DNA of 64,000 nucleotides from Pseudomonas oryzihabitans (GCF_006384975.1 NZ_CP021645.1:5236001-5300000), one strand, 5' to 3'; shown: positions 50,031 to 59,954, counted from the stretch's first letter. Numbers and translations are program-made. Notes: generated from the sequence alone by a model not told the origin.

Positions 50031-50076
50031 TGCCGCCAAAGTTGTGCAGATAGTGTCTGAAAGACCACGCTAGAAT
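50031..50076. repeat. Solo arm of a terminal inverted repeat
   Basis: Bases from TGCCGCCAAAGTTGTGCAG to GACCACGCTAGAA match, with a few differences, the right arm of the 170-bp element at 52341-52510 and have the same orientation. No matching left arm is seen before it. The 49849-50030 stretch between this arm and the previous element has no gene I can support. Confidence 0.6.
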
Positions 50077-50151
50077 CGAGAGGCCAGGCCTTGCGAGCGG
50101 CAGGTGAGTCAGGGTACGGGTTGACCTTCAGTTCTTAGTGGAACGGCGAAA

Positions 50152-51063
50152 ATGCGCTTCAATAAGCTCGATCTCAACCTACTAGTAGCGCTCGATGCGC
50201 TTCTGAGTACTAAGAACGTCAGCCGTGCGGCCGAGCGATTGCATATAACTCAATCCGCGACGAGCAATGCTTTAGCGCGGCTGAGGGAACACTTCGACGA
50301 CGACTTGTTGGTGCCGCTCGGACGGCAGATGGAGCTGACAGCGCGCGCTCATGAGATGGCGGACGCTATTCGAGATATTCTCGTTCGTATCGAAACGACG
50401 GTCGAGGCGCGACCGGTGTTCGTACCCGCTGAATCGGAGCGGTTGTTCCGCCTGCTCATCTCCGACTACACCCTGATGACACTGATACCGAAACTAATCG
50501 CCCGGGCGTTCGCAGAGGCGCCTGGCGTGCGATTCGAATTCGTACCTCAGGTCGCGCATCCTCAGAAGATTCTGGAACGTGGCGAGACCGACGTGCTGAT
50601 CGTTCCGCAAGAGTATTGTTCGACAGAACATCCGTCCGAAATTCTCTTTCAAGATTCCTATTGTGCAGTTGTCTGGAAGGAGAGCGAACTGGCGCGCGGT
50701 GTTCTGACCGCGCAGCGTTATCTCGCAGCGGGGCATGTTGTCATTCAGCCAAGAGACGGGAAGCCGGCCTTGGATGATTGGTTCGTACAGCGGCTGGGTC
50801 TCGTGAGGCGCGTCGAGATGAGCACCTTCATGTTCTCGTCTGCCGCACATCTGGTTGTAGGGACCGAGAGGATCGCGACGACTCATCGCCACCTGGCAAG
50901 CCAGGTGGCGCTTGAGCATCCTGTGGTAATGCGAGAGCTGCCGTTCCAGATGCCCGTCATTAACCAGGCGTTGCAATGGCATACCTATAGGACTGCAGAC
51001 CCCGGCGTCGCTTGGCTGCGGGATTTGCTGCGTTCTGCCGCCAAAGACTTGGTAGTTGACTAG
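50152..51063 (+). CDS. LysR family regulator, NodD-like
   Basis: A 303-residue regulator. The N-terminus MRFNKLDLNLLVALDALLST and NVSRAAERLHITQSATSNALARLREHFDDDLL match the NodD/LinR branch of LysR regulators. The effector domain follows from about residue 95. Codon use is unlike the surrounding genes (CTA, ATA and GTA codons are common) and the segment has lower GC, which suggests acquisition from elsewhere. No divergent target gene is present: the neighbour downstream is tail to tail. Confidence 0.87.
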   Translation: MRFNKLDLNLLVALDALLSTKNVSRAAERLHITQSATSNALARLREHFDDDLLVPLGRQMELTARAHEMADAIRDILVRIETTVEARPVFVPAESERLFRLLISDYTLMTLIPKLIARAFAEAPGVRFEFVPQVAHPQKILERGETDVLIVPQEYCSTEHPSEILFQDSYCAVVWKESELARGVLTAQRYLAAGHVVIQPRDGKPALDDWFVQRLGLVRRVEMSTFMFSSAAHLVVGTERIATTHRHLASQVALEHPVVMRELPFQMPVINQALQWHTYRTADPGVAWLRDLLRSAAKDLVVD

Positions 51064-51076
51064 GTCCTGTGGGTGA

Positions 51077-51802
51077 TCAGGTGCCTTTGGGCAGATTGCC
51101 GGCGTAAACAACATCCTCCAAGGCGAGCAACGCGAGCAGACTGCCCTCTATAACGAGGTCGTCGGCAATGAAATGGGTTTCGACCTCGTTGCACCACTCT
51201 CTGAGAACGGATCGCGCCGTGGCTTTGTCGTAGGTCCAGAACTCGTCAATAGTATCAACGAGCAACTGGGTCTGGCCGGGGATCGGCAGCACGGTGTTTT
51301 GCACGTGGCGTAACGTGGCGCGATTGATTCGCTTCGCCGCGTCCACACAATGTCTCTCGAAGTCTTCTGAGGTACTCTCCTTAGTACGTCGATATAGGAC
51401 GAGAACCTTGTAGCGCCCCTGAGACACTTGACTGCCAGGGTTCAGAATTCGCTCGTGGCACGGAAGGAAAACTACGTTAGCCTGGTCGACGAAGGCGTCT
51501 TCGTCGTCACGCAGCCGGGTATTGTAGAACTCGGTGTTCCGGGAGTGTTCGAGCGCGGCAAAATCCTCCACCCAAACCTGTGTGACGAAATCCCTGTTGA
51601 GTGCCAAAGGATCATCCGCGACACGGGATGCACGATACCTTCCATCTAGCACAACGTTCTGAACGTAGCGAAGCGGAGCATTCTTCGGGTCAGTCTCGAT
51701 GTAGCGAAGGACTTCTTCCCCATGAAGCATCCGAATGTGCTTGCGATGTTCCTCAAGGGTCGTGCCGGGCTTACGCCTACCGATAATGTTCAACTTGATC
51801 AA
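51077..51802 (-). CDS. Tandem EthD-domain protein
   Basis: A 241-residue protein made of two EthD-like ferredoxin-fold halves: IKLNIIGRRKPGTTLEEHRK...RYVQNVVLDGRY (first) and KVLVLYRRTKESTSEDFERH...LRHVQNTVLPIPG (second). EthD-type proteins help or catalyse degradation of ethers and polyketides; the exact role here is unknown. The best start is a TTG at 51802 with GGGAG at a good distance; the frame remains open to 52018 but lacks another site. Lower-GC codon use matches the LysR neighbour, whose stop is 13 bases away. Confidence 0.75.
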   Translation of the reverse strand: MIKLNIIGRRKPGTTLEEHRKHIRMLHGEEVLRYIETDPKNAPLRYVQNVVLDGRYRASRVADDPLALNRDFVTQVWVEDFAALEHSRNTEFYNTRLRDDEDAFVDQANVVFLPCHERILNPGSQVSQGRYKVLVLYRRTKESTSEDFERHCVDAAKRINRATLRHVQNTVLPIPGQTQLLVDTIDEFWTYDKATARSVLREWCNEVETHFIADDLVIEGSLLALLALEDVVYAGNLPKGT

Positions 51803-52340
51803 TTTTCGTCTCCCGTTGTTGAGTCGTTCTAACAGATGGCACCTTCGCCCACGGCCCGGACTAGCGATCGAGCGTCGGTTGGGAGCCCATGCGGGTCTCC
51901 CTTCGCCGTATATTCGATAGGGAGCTGCGTGCAGAGCCTGTTCATGGTCTTTTGCGCGTCGGCCAAGCAGCGTTGACAGTCTTGGGGCGCCGGCCCTGCC
52001 TGGGCATCCCTGTAGCAAGGCTTATTTGCCACCTGTATTCGAGCGCGCGCCCGAACTGTCTCTTCAGGCCTTTCGACTCGTTTGACTTTAGCTCTCGAGA
52101 TTATGAACCGGCTCTTAGAGTGTCGTGCTTGAGAGGCTAGAACGACGTTCGGTGGGAGCCAAATTGATACTTGTGATACCAGGTATTCAGTAGGGATGAC
52201 GGTTCGTGCTTACGGGGACAGAGACAGCTCGTACGTAATGCCGCGACAAGTAGCAGATGCGCAAAGGCTGTCTTAGCGCTTTGAGCAATGCGCGCTCTGG
52301 CATCCCTATGCCTGCTGCAGAATAGTAGGCAGGTCGCTTG
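51803..52340. other. Gene-poor lower-GC stretch upstream of the EthD gene
   Basis: Over 500 bases without a gene I can support. A 67-codon frame on the minus strand (51829-52032) starts with ATG and ends 27 bases before the EthD start; it contains QDCQRCLADAQKTMNRLCTQ but matches no family I recognise, and it may be random or a gene remnant. The promoter of the EthD gene must lie here. Confidence 0.4.
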
Positions 52341-52510
52341 GCCTAGTGTGGTGTTTCAGAAGTTCGCACAAGAATTGGCGAGTGATTTTTGTTCCTGGGC
52401 CAGGCGCCGGGACGAGTCATAGCAGGGCTATGGCAGGAATGGCAACGCCGCCCAGGCCCAAAAAGCGCCGCCAAAATTGTGCAGTTAACTTCTGAAACAT
52501 CACACTAGGC
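52341..52510. mobile_element. 170-bp MITE-like element with near-perfect terminal inverted repeats
   Basis: The left end GCCTAGTGTGGTGTTTCAG is mirrored by CTGAAACATCACACTAGGC at the right end; 23 of the outer 24 bases pair. Further in, CACAAGAATTGGCG mirrors CGCCAAAATTGTGC with small changes. The middle holds GGGCCAGGCG and CGCCCAGGCCC, so the whole element can fold into one long hairpin. It encodes nothing. A second hairpin (CTAGGC, GTAC / GTAC, GCCTAG, 52505-52548) overlaps its right end. The ends match the solo arm at 50031-50076. Confidence 0.75.
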
Positions 52511-52557
52511 AGTACGCAGGCGGTTGGGGTTGCGACTGTACCGCCTAGGCCAAAGCC

Positions 52558-53154
52558 TCACCCCAGGCGATAGGGCCCGGCTACCGCCAGCTCCTCGACC
52601 AACAGCCGCGGGCTGGGTAGCTCGCGCCCCTGCAGCGACTCCGGCAGGCTGGACTTGTCGCCCAGCTTGCCGATGGCCACGGCCAGCTCGACCTTGAACG
52701 CGGCCGGTACCTGCAATTCACGCTGGATACCCTCGCGGTCGATCCCGGCCATGCCGTGGGCGTGCCAGCCGGCGTTGGTCGCCTGCAGCGCCAGATAGGC
52801 CCAGGAGGCACCGGCGTCGAAGCTGTGGCTGGGGAAGGGCACTTCCTCGCCGCTGCCGGCGCGGGTGTGGGTGGTCTTCGACAGGATGATCACCAGCGCC
52901 GAGGCATGCTGGGCCCAGCCGCGGTTGAATTCGGCCAGCAGGCTCAGGAACAGCTCCCAGTGGGCATCGCCACGGCGGGAATAGAGGAAGCGCCAGGGCT
53001 GGGCGTTGAAGGCGGACGGCGCCCAGCGCGCGGCTTCGATGAAGCCGAGCAGGGTTGCTTCTTCGATCTCGACCGGCGCGAAGGCGCGCGGCGACCACCG
53101 CTGCACGAATTGTTCGTCGACGGGGTATTGGGGGGTACGGCTGCTATGGGTCAT
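52558..53154 (-). CDS. Nitroreductase family protein
   Basis: A 198-residue flavin enzyme. [40 protein letters not shown] and the later [20 protein letters not shown] are nitroreductase-fold motifs for FMN binding. Physiological substrate unknown. I chose the ATG at 53154 ([11 protein letters not shown]); the frame continues upstream into the promoter region of ycgN. Its stop lies just beyond the palindromic element. Confidence 0.88.
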   Translation of the reverse strand: MTHSSRTPQYPVDEQFVQRWSPRAFAPVEIEEATLLGFIEAARWAPSAFNAQPWRFLYSRRGDAHWELFLSLLAEFNRGWAQHASALVIILSKTTHTRAGSGEEVPFPSHSFDAGASWAYLALQATNAGWHAHGMAGIDREGIQRELQVPAAFKVELAVAIGKLGDKSSLPESLQGRELPSPRLLVEELAVAGPYRLG

Positions 53155-53291
53155 GGCTTCACCACGGTGGGAAAGGGGAGTCCCGCACGGTAATCCGGCC
53201 GGGCGGAACCGACAAGGGCGCGAACGGTGCTTGGCGCTCGCCGCCGGCGGCACTAGACTGCGCGCCCTCTCTTCAGCTCCGACGACTCGCC

Positions 53292-53741
53292 ATGGCCGCC
53301 ATCACCCAGCCGTTCTGGAAGCGCAAGACCCTCGATCAGCTCGATGCCCAGGAATGGGAGTCGCTGTGCGACGGCTGTGGCCTCTGCTGCCTGCAGAAGC
53401 TGGAAGACGAGGAGGACGGCGCCGTCTACTACACGCGCATCGCCTGCAAACTGCTGGACCTCAAGACCTGCCAGTGCAGCCGCTATGCCGAACGGACCCG
53501 TTTCGTCCCCGACTGCATCCAGCTCACTCCGGCCCAGGCCGACCAGTTCGCCTGGTTGCCGCCCACCTGCGGTTATCGCCTGGTGGCCGAGGGCAAGGAC
53601 CTGCCCGAATGGCACCCGTTGATCTGCGACGACCGCGAGGCGGTGCACAAGGCCGGCATCTCCCAGGCTGGCCGCATGCTCAGCGAGACCCAGGTGGCCG
53701 AGGACGACTGGGAAGACTATCTGATCTTCCGCGCCGGCTGA
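53292..53741 (+). CDS. ycgN: YcgN family cysteine cluster protein
   Basis: A 149-residue protein of the UPF0260/YcgN family. The cysteine cluster [15 protein letters not shown] and the later [16 protein letters not shown] and CGYR suggest a metal or iron-sulfur site. Function unknown. The start at 53292 gives [17 protein letters not shown], the usual N-terminus. It is convergent with the transporter operon. Confidence 0.92.
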   Translation: MAAITQPFWKRKTLDQLDAQEWESLCDGCGLCCLQKLEDEEDGAVYYTRIACKLLDLKTCQCSRYAERTRFVPDCIQLTPAQADQFAWLPPTCGYRLVAEGKDLPEWHPLICDDREAVHKAGISQAGRMLSETQVAEDDWEDYLIFRAG

Positions 53742-53749
53742 TCTTCCGT

Positions 53750-54735
<986 letters not shown>

Positions 54736-54739
<4 letters not shown>

Positions 54740-55719
54740 GCCGGGGCGTCCTCGGCCTGCAGCCAGCAGGCGCTCAGGTGATCGGGGGTGTCGGTGGGCA
54801 GCAGCCCGGGCCGCGTCTCGCAGCGTTCATGCCGCCGGGCGCAACGGTCCTTGAAGGTGCAGCCGCTGGGCAGTTGGGCCAGGTTGGGCACCTGTCCGGG
54901 GATGCTGGCCAGGTCGCTGCCCGGCACCGCCTTCTCCGGCAGGCAGGCCAGCAGGCCCTGGGTATAGGGATGCCGTGGCGCCTGCATCACCGCGGCGGTA
55001 GCGCCCTGTTCGACGATACCGCCGGCGTACATCACATAGACGCGGTCGCAGAATTGCGCGACCAGGGCCATGTCGTGGGTGATCAGCAGGATGGCGGTAC
55101 CCCGGGCCCGCGCCTTTTCGCGGAGCAGCAGCAGGACCTGGCGTTGTACCGTCACATCCAGTGCCGTGGTCGGCTCGTCGGCGATCAGCAGTTGCGGATC
55201 GCAGGAGAAGGCCAGGGCGATCATGATGCGCTGGCGCATGCCGCCGGAGAGTTCGAAGGGATAGCGGTCGAGGATCTGCTCGGGATCGGCGATGTGCATG
55301 TCCTTGAGCAACTCGATGGCCCGGGCGCGGGCCTGGGCAGCGTCCAGTGCGGTGTGGCGGCGGATCACGTCCAGCAATTGCTGGCCGATGCGCCGGGTCG
55401 GATTGAGCGCGGTCATCGGCTCCTGGAAGATCATCGCTGCCTCGCGACCGCGGACTTCCATCAGCTGGCGCTCGCTGAGCGCCAACATGTCGTGGCCCAC
55501 CAGCTCGACGCGGCCGCCGGTGACCTTATAGCTGCCGCGCGGCAGCAGGCCCAGGGTGAGCATGGCGGTGACCGACTTGCCCGAGCCGGACTCGCCCACC
55601 ACGCCGACGATCTCGCCGGGCGCCACGCTCAGGCTGACGCCATTGAGCGCCTTGGCGCTGCTGCGAAAGCCAGGGAATTCCAGGTTCAACTGGTCGATGT
55701 GCAGAACGGCCTGGCCCAT
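54736..55719 (-). CDS. ddpD: Dipeptide ABC transporter ATP-binding protein, DdpD/DppD type
   Basis: A 327-residue ATPase: Walker A GESGSGKSVTAML, signature ELSGGMRQRIMIALA, Walker B LLIADEPTTALD, and a C-terminal cysteine cluster (SGCTFKDRCARRHERCE). I chose the ATG at 55719 (MGQAVLHIDQLNLEF); the frame is open a little further into ddpC. It pairs with DdpF to power the DdpBC permease. Confidence 0.9.
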
Positions 55720-55720
55720 G

Positions 55721-56596
55721 TCATTTGCCCTTTTGTCGAGGATCGAGCAGATCGCGGATGCCATCGCCCAGCAGATTGAAACCGATCGCCGTGATCAGGA
55801 TGGCCAGGCCCGGAAAGGTCGAGTACCACCACTGATCGAGGATGAAGTTGCGGCCGCTGGCGACCATCACGCCCCATTCGGCGGTGGGCGGCTGGGCGCC
55901 CAGGCCGATGAAGCCCAGCGCCGAGGCCATGAGGATGGCGTTGCCGATGTCCAGGCTGAATTGCACCAGCAGTGGCGGCATGGCATTGCGCGCCACGTGC
56001 CAGTGCACCAGGTGCCATTTGCTGGCACCGAAGGTGCGCGCCGCCTGCACATAGGCCAGCTGGCGAATGCTCAGGGTCTGGCCACGGGCCAGGCGCACAT
56101 AGAAGGGGATGCGCACCAGGGTGATGGCCAGCATGGCATTGAACAGGCTCGGCCCGAGCGCGGCGGCCAGGGCCATGATCAGCACCAGCGAGGGCACCGA
56201 GAGGATGATGTCCATCAGGCGCATCGTCAGGCGGTCGAAGGCGCCACCGACGATGCCCGACAGGCAGCCGAGCAGGCCGCCGCTGGCGCAGGCGGCGAAG
56301 GCGACAAACAGGCCGACGCCCACCGATTGGCGGCTGCCGTAGATCACCCGGCTGAGCAGGTCGCGACCCACCTCGTCGGTGCCGAACCAGTGCAGGGCGC
56401 TGGGCGCCTGTAGTCGCGCGGTGAGTTTCAGGGCGTTGGGCTGATAGGGTGCGAGCCAAGGCGCGGCGACCATGCACAGCAGCACCAGCAGGGTGATCAA
56501 CAGGCCGGTGAGCATCAGCGGATTACGGCGGATGCGCCAGGCCAGCCAGGCGAGTTGCTCCTGCCAGGCCGGGCGTGAAGCGGTCAGGGTCGTCAT
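55721..56596 (-). CDS. ddpC: Dipeptide ABC transporter permease, DdpC/DppC type
   Basis: A 291-residue inner membrane permease with an N-terminal helix and five further helices. The binding-protein-dependent transport motif is seen in YVQAARTFGASKWHLVHWHV. FGTDEVGRDLLSRVIYGSRQ is typical of DppC/OppC proteins. It begins one base upstream of the ddpB stop region and ends one base before ddpD. Confidence 0.9.
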   Translation of the reverse strand: MTTLTASRPAWQEQLAWLAWRIRRNPLMLTGLLITLLVLLCMVAAPWLAPYQPNALKLTARLQAPSALHWFGTDEVGRDLLSRVIYGSRQSVGVGLFVAFAACASGGLLGCLSGIVGGAFDRLTMRLMDIILSVPSLVLIMALAAALGPSLFNAMLAITLVRIPFYVRLARGQTLSIRQLAYVQAARTFGASKWHLVHWHVARNAMPPLLVQFSLDIGNAILMASALGFIGLGAQPPTAEWGVMVASGRNFILDQWWYSTFPGLAILITAIGFNLLGDGIRDLLDPRQKGK

Positions 56597-56597
56597 G

Positions 56598-57614
56598 CTA
56601 GTTCACCTTGCCGATGCGCGGGTCGACCAGTTGGTAGAGCAGGTCGATGAAGCGGTTGAGCAGGACGTAGATGAAGGACACCACGATGGCGAAGCCCATG
56701 ACCGCCGGAAAATCCAGCGCCTGGATCGACTTGACCACATAGGCGCCCATGCCCGGCCAGGCGAACACCGTCTCGGTCAGCACCGCGCCGTAGAGCAGAT
56801 CGCCCAGCGCCAGGCCGATCACCGTGATGGAAGGGATCAGCGCATTGGGCAGGGCATGGCGCAGCACCACGGTGGCTTGCGACAGGCCATAGGCGCGGGC
56901 GGTACGGATGTAGTCCTCGCCCAGCTGTTCGAGCATGGCGCCGCGGATCTGCCGGGTGATCACCCCCAGGTTGACGAAGGCCAGGGTCACCGCCGGCAGC
57001 AGCAGGTGCCTGGCCGCGCTGACGAAGCCGGTGAGATCCCCTGCCAGCAGGGTGTCGATCAGATAGAAGCCGGTCACCGTGGGCGGTGGCGTCAGCCCTT
57101 GGTCCAGGCGTCCGCCGCCGGGCAGCCAGCCGAGGTGCCCGTAGAACAGTACGATCAGACCCAGCCCCAGCCAGAACGCCGGGGTGGAGATGCCCGCCAC
57201 CGCCAGGGTGCGACTGATGTGGTCGATCCAGCGATTGTTGTAGACCGCCGAGAGTACCCCCAGGGGCACGCCGATCAGGATCGACAGCAGCAGCGCCACC
57301 AGCGCCAGTTCGAGGGTGGCTGGGAAGAACGTCCGCAGGTCTTCCAGCACCGGACGATGGGTGCGGATCGATTGCCCCAGGTCGCCGTGCAGCAGGTCGC
57401 TCATATAGCGGAAGTACTGCTGGTACAGCGGCAGATCCAGGCCCAGTTGATGGCGGATGTTGGCGACGATGGCATCGCTGGCCCGCTCGCCGGCGATCAG
57501 CCGCGCCGGATCGCCGGGGATCAGGTGCGAGATGACGAAGGTGATCAGGGAGACCCCGATGACCACGATGAGGATATCGGTCAGCTGCTTGCGCAGCAGG
57601 TGGAAGAAGGCCAT
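56598..57614 (-). CDS. ddpB: Dipeptide ABC transporter permease, DdpB/DppB type
   Basis: A 338-residue inner membrane permease. HLIPGDPARLIAGERAS and GLDLPLYQQYFRYMSDLLHG are DppB N-terminal features, and YIRTARAYGLSQATVVLRHA is the EAA-type loop that contacts the ATPases. It follows ddpA after a GC-rich hairpin. Confidence 0.9.
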   Translation of the reverse strand: MAFFHLLRKQLTDILIVVIGVSLITFVISHLIPGDPARLIAGERASDAIVANIRHQLGLDLPLYQQYFRYMSDLLHGDLGQSIRTHRPVLEDLRTFFPATLELALVALLLSILIGVPLGVLSAVYNNRWIDHISRTLAVAGISTPAFWLGLGLIVLFYGHLGWLPGGGRLDQGLTPPPTVTGFYLIDTLLAGDLTGFVSAARHLLLPAVTLAFVNLGVITRQIRGAMLEQLGEDYIRTARAYGLSQATVVLRHALPNALIPSITVIGLALGDLLYGAVLTETVFAWPGMGAYVVKSIQALDFPAVMGFAIVVSFIYVLLNRFIDLLYQLVDPRIGKVN

Positions 57615-57630
57615 GGCTTACCTCGCGAGG

Positions 57631-57656
57631 CGGGCGCCGGAGAGGACCGGCGCCCG
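57631..57656 (-). other. Strong hairpin after ddpA
   Basis: CGGGCGCCGG pairs perfectly with CCGGCGCCCG around a 6-base loop in the 48-base ddpA-ddpB gap. There is no T tract. Such hairpins often protect the abundant binding-protein message and reduce expression of the permease genes. Confidence 0.6.
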
Positions 57657-57662
57657 TCGCCC

Positions 57663-59228
57663 TTACTTGGACATTGCAGCGAAATCGAAGACCTGTTCGA
57701 GCATGGGGTTGAACACGTACCCCTTGACCGTATCGCGCATCGGCACCGTATAGGCCTTCTGATAGAGGTAGGCGTAGGCGGCATCGCCCACCACGATCTT
57801 TTGGGCGTCCTGGTACAGCGCCTTGCGTTTGGCCACGTCGCTGACGCTGGCGGCTTCGCGTACCAACTGGTCCACCTTGGGATTGCTGTAGAAGGAACGA
57901 TTGCCGGCCAGGCCCGCGTTGGTGCTGTCGAACCAGAAGTTCATGAACATGTAGGGGTCGGCGAAATCCGGGCTCCAGTTGCCGATGGCCACATCGAAGT
58001 CACCGCTGCCCAGGCGCTCGCGGAAGGTGGCATTGGCCAGCTTTTCCATCTTCAGATTGACGCCGAGCGCGCTGAGGCCCGCCTGCAGGGTCAGGCCGAT
58101 GGGTTCCCAAGCCGGGTCCTTGTCCGAATAGAGGAATTGCAACTCGCGCAGCTTGGGCGCCTTGCCCAGCTCGGCCTGGGCGGCTTCCATGTCCTGCTTG
58201 GGCAGTGGCAGGCTCGGATCGTGGCCCCACATGCCGTCCGGGATCGGCCCATTCATGAGCTTGGCCTTGCCCATGGCGATGCCCTCGACGATGCCCTGGT
58301 AATCCAGGGAGTCGACCACCGCCTTGCGTGCGTGCACGTCGTTCATGGGCGCGCGTTTGTTGTTGAGGTAGAGGTAGGTCACCCGCAGCGAGGGGTAGGC
58401 GGTGGTGACGAAGCCGGGCTTCTGCGCCAGGGCCTTGACCTGGTCTTCCGGCAGGTCCTCGATGATGTCGAGGTCGCCCTGTTCCAGTTGCAGGCGCCGC
58501 ACCGAGGGCTCGGCGATGATGCGCACCACCACCTGCTTGAGGGCCGGCGCCTTGCCGGCGTAGTGCGGATTGGGCTCCAGGGTCAGCGACTGGCCCTTCT
58601 GCCAGGCGGCCAGGCGGTAGGCGCCGGAACCGGCGGTATGGCCGGCCAGCCAGGCGTCCACGTCCTTGCCATGCTCGCTGGCCACCTTCGGGTTGATCAC
58701 GCTGGCGCCATCGTGGGCCAGGGCGAAGAGGAAGGGCGCGAAGGGCTTCTGCAGGGTGAATTTCACCGTATGGGGATCGACCACCGCTACCGTCATGTCC
58801 GCCGGGAAGATGCTGGACGGCCCCTGCTTGAGCTTCATCAGGCGTTCGATGGAGAACTTGACCGCCTCGGCGGTGACCTCGCTGCCGTCGTCGAATTTAT
58901 TGCCGGGCTTCAGGGTGAAGGTCCACACCAGGTTGTCGGGGGAAACGGTCCAGCCGCTGGCCAGGTCGCCCTCGACGTCGGTACTGCCCTTGCCGTCTTC
59001 CACCTTGTAGCGCATCAGGCGCTGGTAGGCGGGGTAGGTCACCGTCCAGTCGTTGTTGTCGAAGGTCACGCCCGGGTCGACGGTCTGCAGGTCGGCTGGC
59101 TTGCCGATGACCAGGGTGTCGGTCGCGGTGGCAGCGCTGGCCGGTTGCCAGGCACCCAGGCCCAGCAGGGAAACCAGGGCGAGCATTCGGGACGCCGATG
59201 AAACGCAGGTGCGCGAAGACGAGAACAT
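57663..59228 (-). CDS. ddpA: Dipeptide ABC transporter substrate-binding protein, DdpA type
   Basis: A 521-residue periplasmic solute-binding protein of family 5 with a signal peptide ending PASAATA. The family pattern is visible in DLQTVDPGVTFDNNDW, WTFTLKPGNKFDDGSEVTAEAV and YLYLNNKRAPMNDVHARKAV. In E. coli the same position is taken by DdpA, and the adjacent dipeptidase supports D-Ala-D-Ala or related dipeptides as ligand; the ligand is inferred from context. Confidence 0.9.
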   Translation of the reverse strand: MFSSSRTCVSSASRMLALVSLLGLGAWQPASAATATDTLVIGKPADLQTVDPGVTFDNNDWTVTYPAYQRLMRYKVEDGKGSTDVEGDLASGWTVSPDNLVWTFTLKPGNKFDDGSEVTAEAVKFSIERLMKLKQGPSSIFPADMTVAVVDPHTVKFTLQKPFAPFLFALAHDGASVINPKVASEHGKDVDAWLAGHTAGSGAYRLAAWQKGQSLTLEPNPHYAGKAPALKQVVVRIIAEPSVRRLQLEQGDLDIIEDLPEDQVKALAQKPGFVTTAYPSLRVTYLYLNNKRAPMNDVHARKAVVDSLDYQGIVEGIAMGKAKLMNGPIPDGMWGHDPSLPLPKQDMEAAQAELGKAPKLRELQFLYSDKDPAWEPIGLTLQAGLSALGVNLKMEKLANATFRERLGSGDFDVAIGNWSPDFADPYMFMNFWFDSTNAGLAGNRSFYSNPKVDQLVREAASVSDVAKRKALYQDAQKIVVGDAAYAYLYQKAYTVPMRDTVKGYVFNPMLEQVFDFAAMSK

Positions 59229-59297
59229 GCCGGTACCTCGGATTGTTTGGTTTTAGGGTGTTTCGGCAGAGGGCAAGACGGTCGAGCCTTGGGCTCG

Positions 59298-59327
59298 CGG
59301 CGCCGGATTCGAACGATCCGGTCGCCG
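59298..59327 (-). other. Hairpin between ddpX and ddpA
   Basis: CGGCG and CCGGAT pair with ATCCGG and CGCCG around TCGAACG with one bulged base. A smaller GAGCC/GGCTC stem lies beside it (59284-59296). No T tract. It may adjust relative expression of the dipeptidase and the binding protein. Confidence 0.5.
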
Positions 59328-59333
59328 GCTGGA

Positions 59334-59954
59334 TCAGTTCAGCAGGGCGGTGAGTTCATCCTGGCCGAGGTGGTGGTAGTCGATCAGCGGATAGCGGCGG
59401 GCATCGGGTAGTTCGAAGTGCCACCATTCACTGGTGATGAAGGTGAAGCCGGCGCTCTGCATCACGCCCAACAGCAGCAGGCGGTTGCGCTGGGCCGCGG
59501 CGGGCACGGCCGGATTGAACAGGTGCGACAGCTCGCGCATGTCGTCGAAACCGGTCCCCATGTCCAGCGGCATGCCGGCCTCGTCGAGCAGGGTCACGTC
59601 CACCGCTACACCGCGGCTGTGGTGCGAGCCCTGGGCCGGGTCGCTCACGTACTGGGCATCCGGCAACACCCGCCAGAGCAGTTGCTGGGCATAGGGCGGG
59701 CGATAGGCGTCCAGCACCTGCAGGCGCAGTCCGGCCTGTCGGGCCAGTTCGCTGGCTCTGTGCAGACGGATCGCGGCATCGCGGTGCAGCAGGCAGTGGG
59801 CATCCTGGTAGAGGACCTTGCCCGCGAGATTGTCGGCGGTCGCATAGACGAGGTGGATGTCCACGCCGTAGCGGTGGGCGTCGATCTCGACGAGTTCTGG
59901 GTGGTTCACGGTATGGGGTGCTTCCTTGAGGTAAAGAGGGCGGCCTGGACTCAT
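59334..59954 (-). CDS. ddpX: D-alanyl-D-alanine dipeptidase (VanX/DdpX family)
   Basis: A 206-residue zinc dipeptidase that hydrolyses D-Ala-D-Ala. Zinc ligands and catalytic residues are in GSHHSRGVAVDVTLLD (His, Asp) and SEWWHFELPDA (Glu, His), with YRPPYAQQLLW as the substrate-binding arginine segment. It probably works in the cytoplasm on imported dipeptide. The ATG at 59954 overlaps the regulator stop (ATGA); a GTG at 59909 (MNHPELVEID) is an alternative closer to the conserved domain. Vancomycin resistance is not implied: no VanH or VanA partner is present. Confidence 0.9.
   Translation of the reverse strand: MSPGRPLYLKEAPHTVNHPELVEIDAHRYGVDIHLVYATADNLAGKVLYQDAHCLLHRDAAIRLHRASELARQAGLRLQVLDAYRPPYAQQLLWRVLPDAQYVSDPAQGSHHSRGVAVDVTLLDEAGMPLDMGTGFDDMRELSHLFNPAVPAAAQRNRLLLLGVMQSAGFTFITSEWWHFELPDARRYPLIDYHHLGQDELTALLN

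Noticed and set aside
49820..50068. An 82-codon minus-strand frame across the repeat arms before the NodD-like gene
   Set aside because: It reads through repeat sequence at both ends and has no domain; probably fortuitous.
51829..52032. A 67-codon frame upstream of the EthD gene
   Set aside because: No family recognised, no clear ribosome site and overlapping open frames on the other strand; noted only as part of the gene-poor stretch.
56472..59201. A 909-codon open frame on the plus strand opposite ddpABC
   Set aside because: It spans three clear genes in antisense and their intergenic hairpin; composition is His/Gln/Arg-rich with no recognisable domain.
59334..59954. Vancomycin-resistance vanX
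   Set aside because: The protein is VanX-like, but the neighbours are a dipeptide transporter, not VanH/VanA, so a nutritional role fits better.
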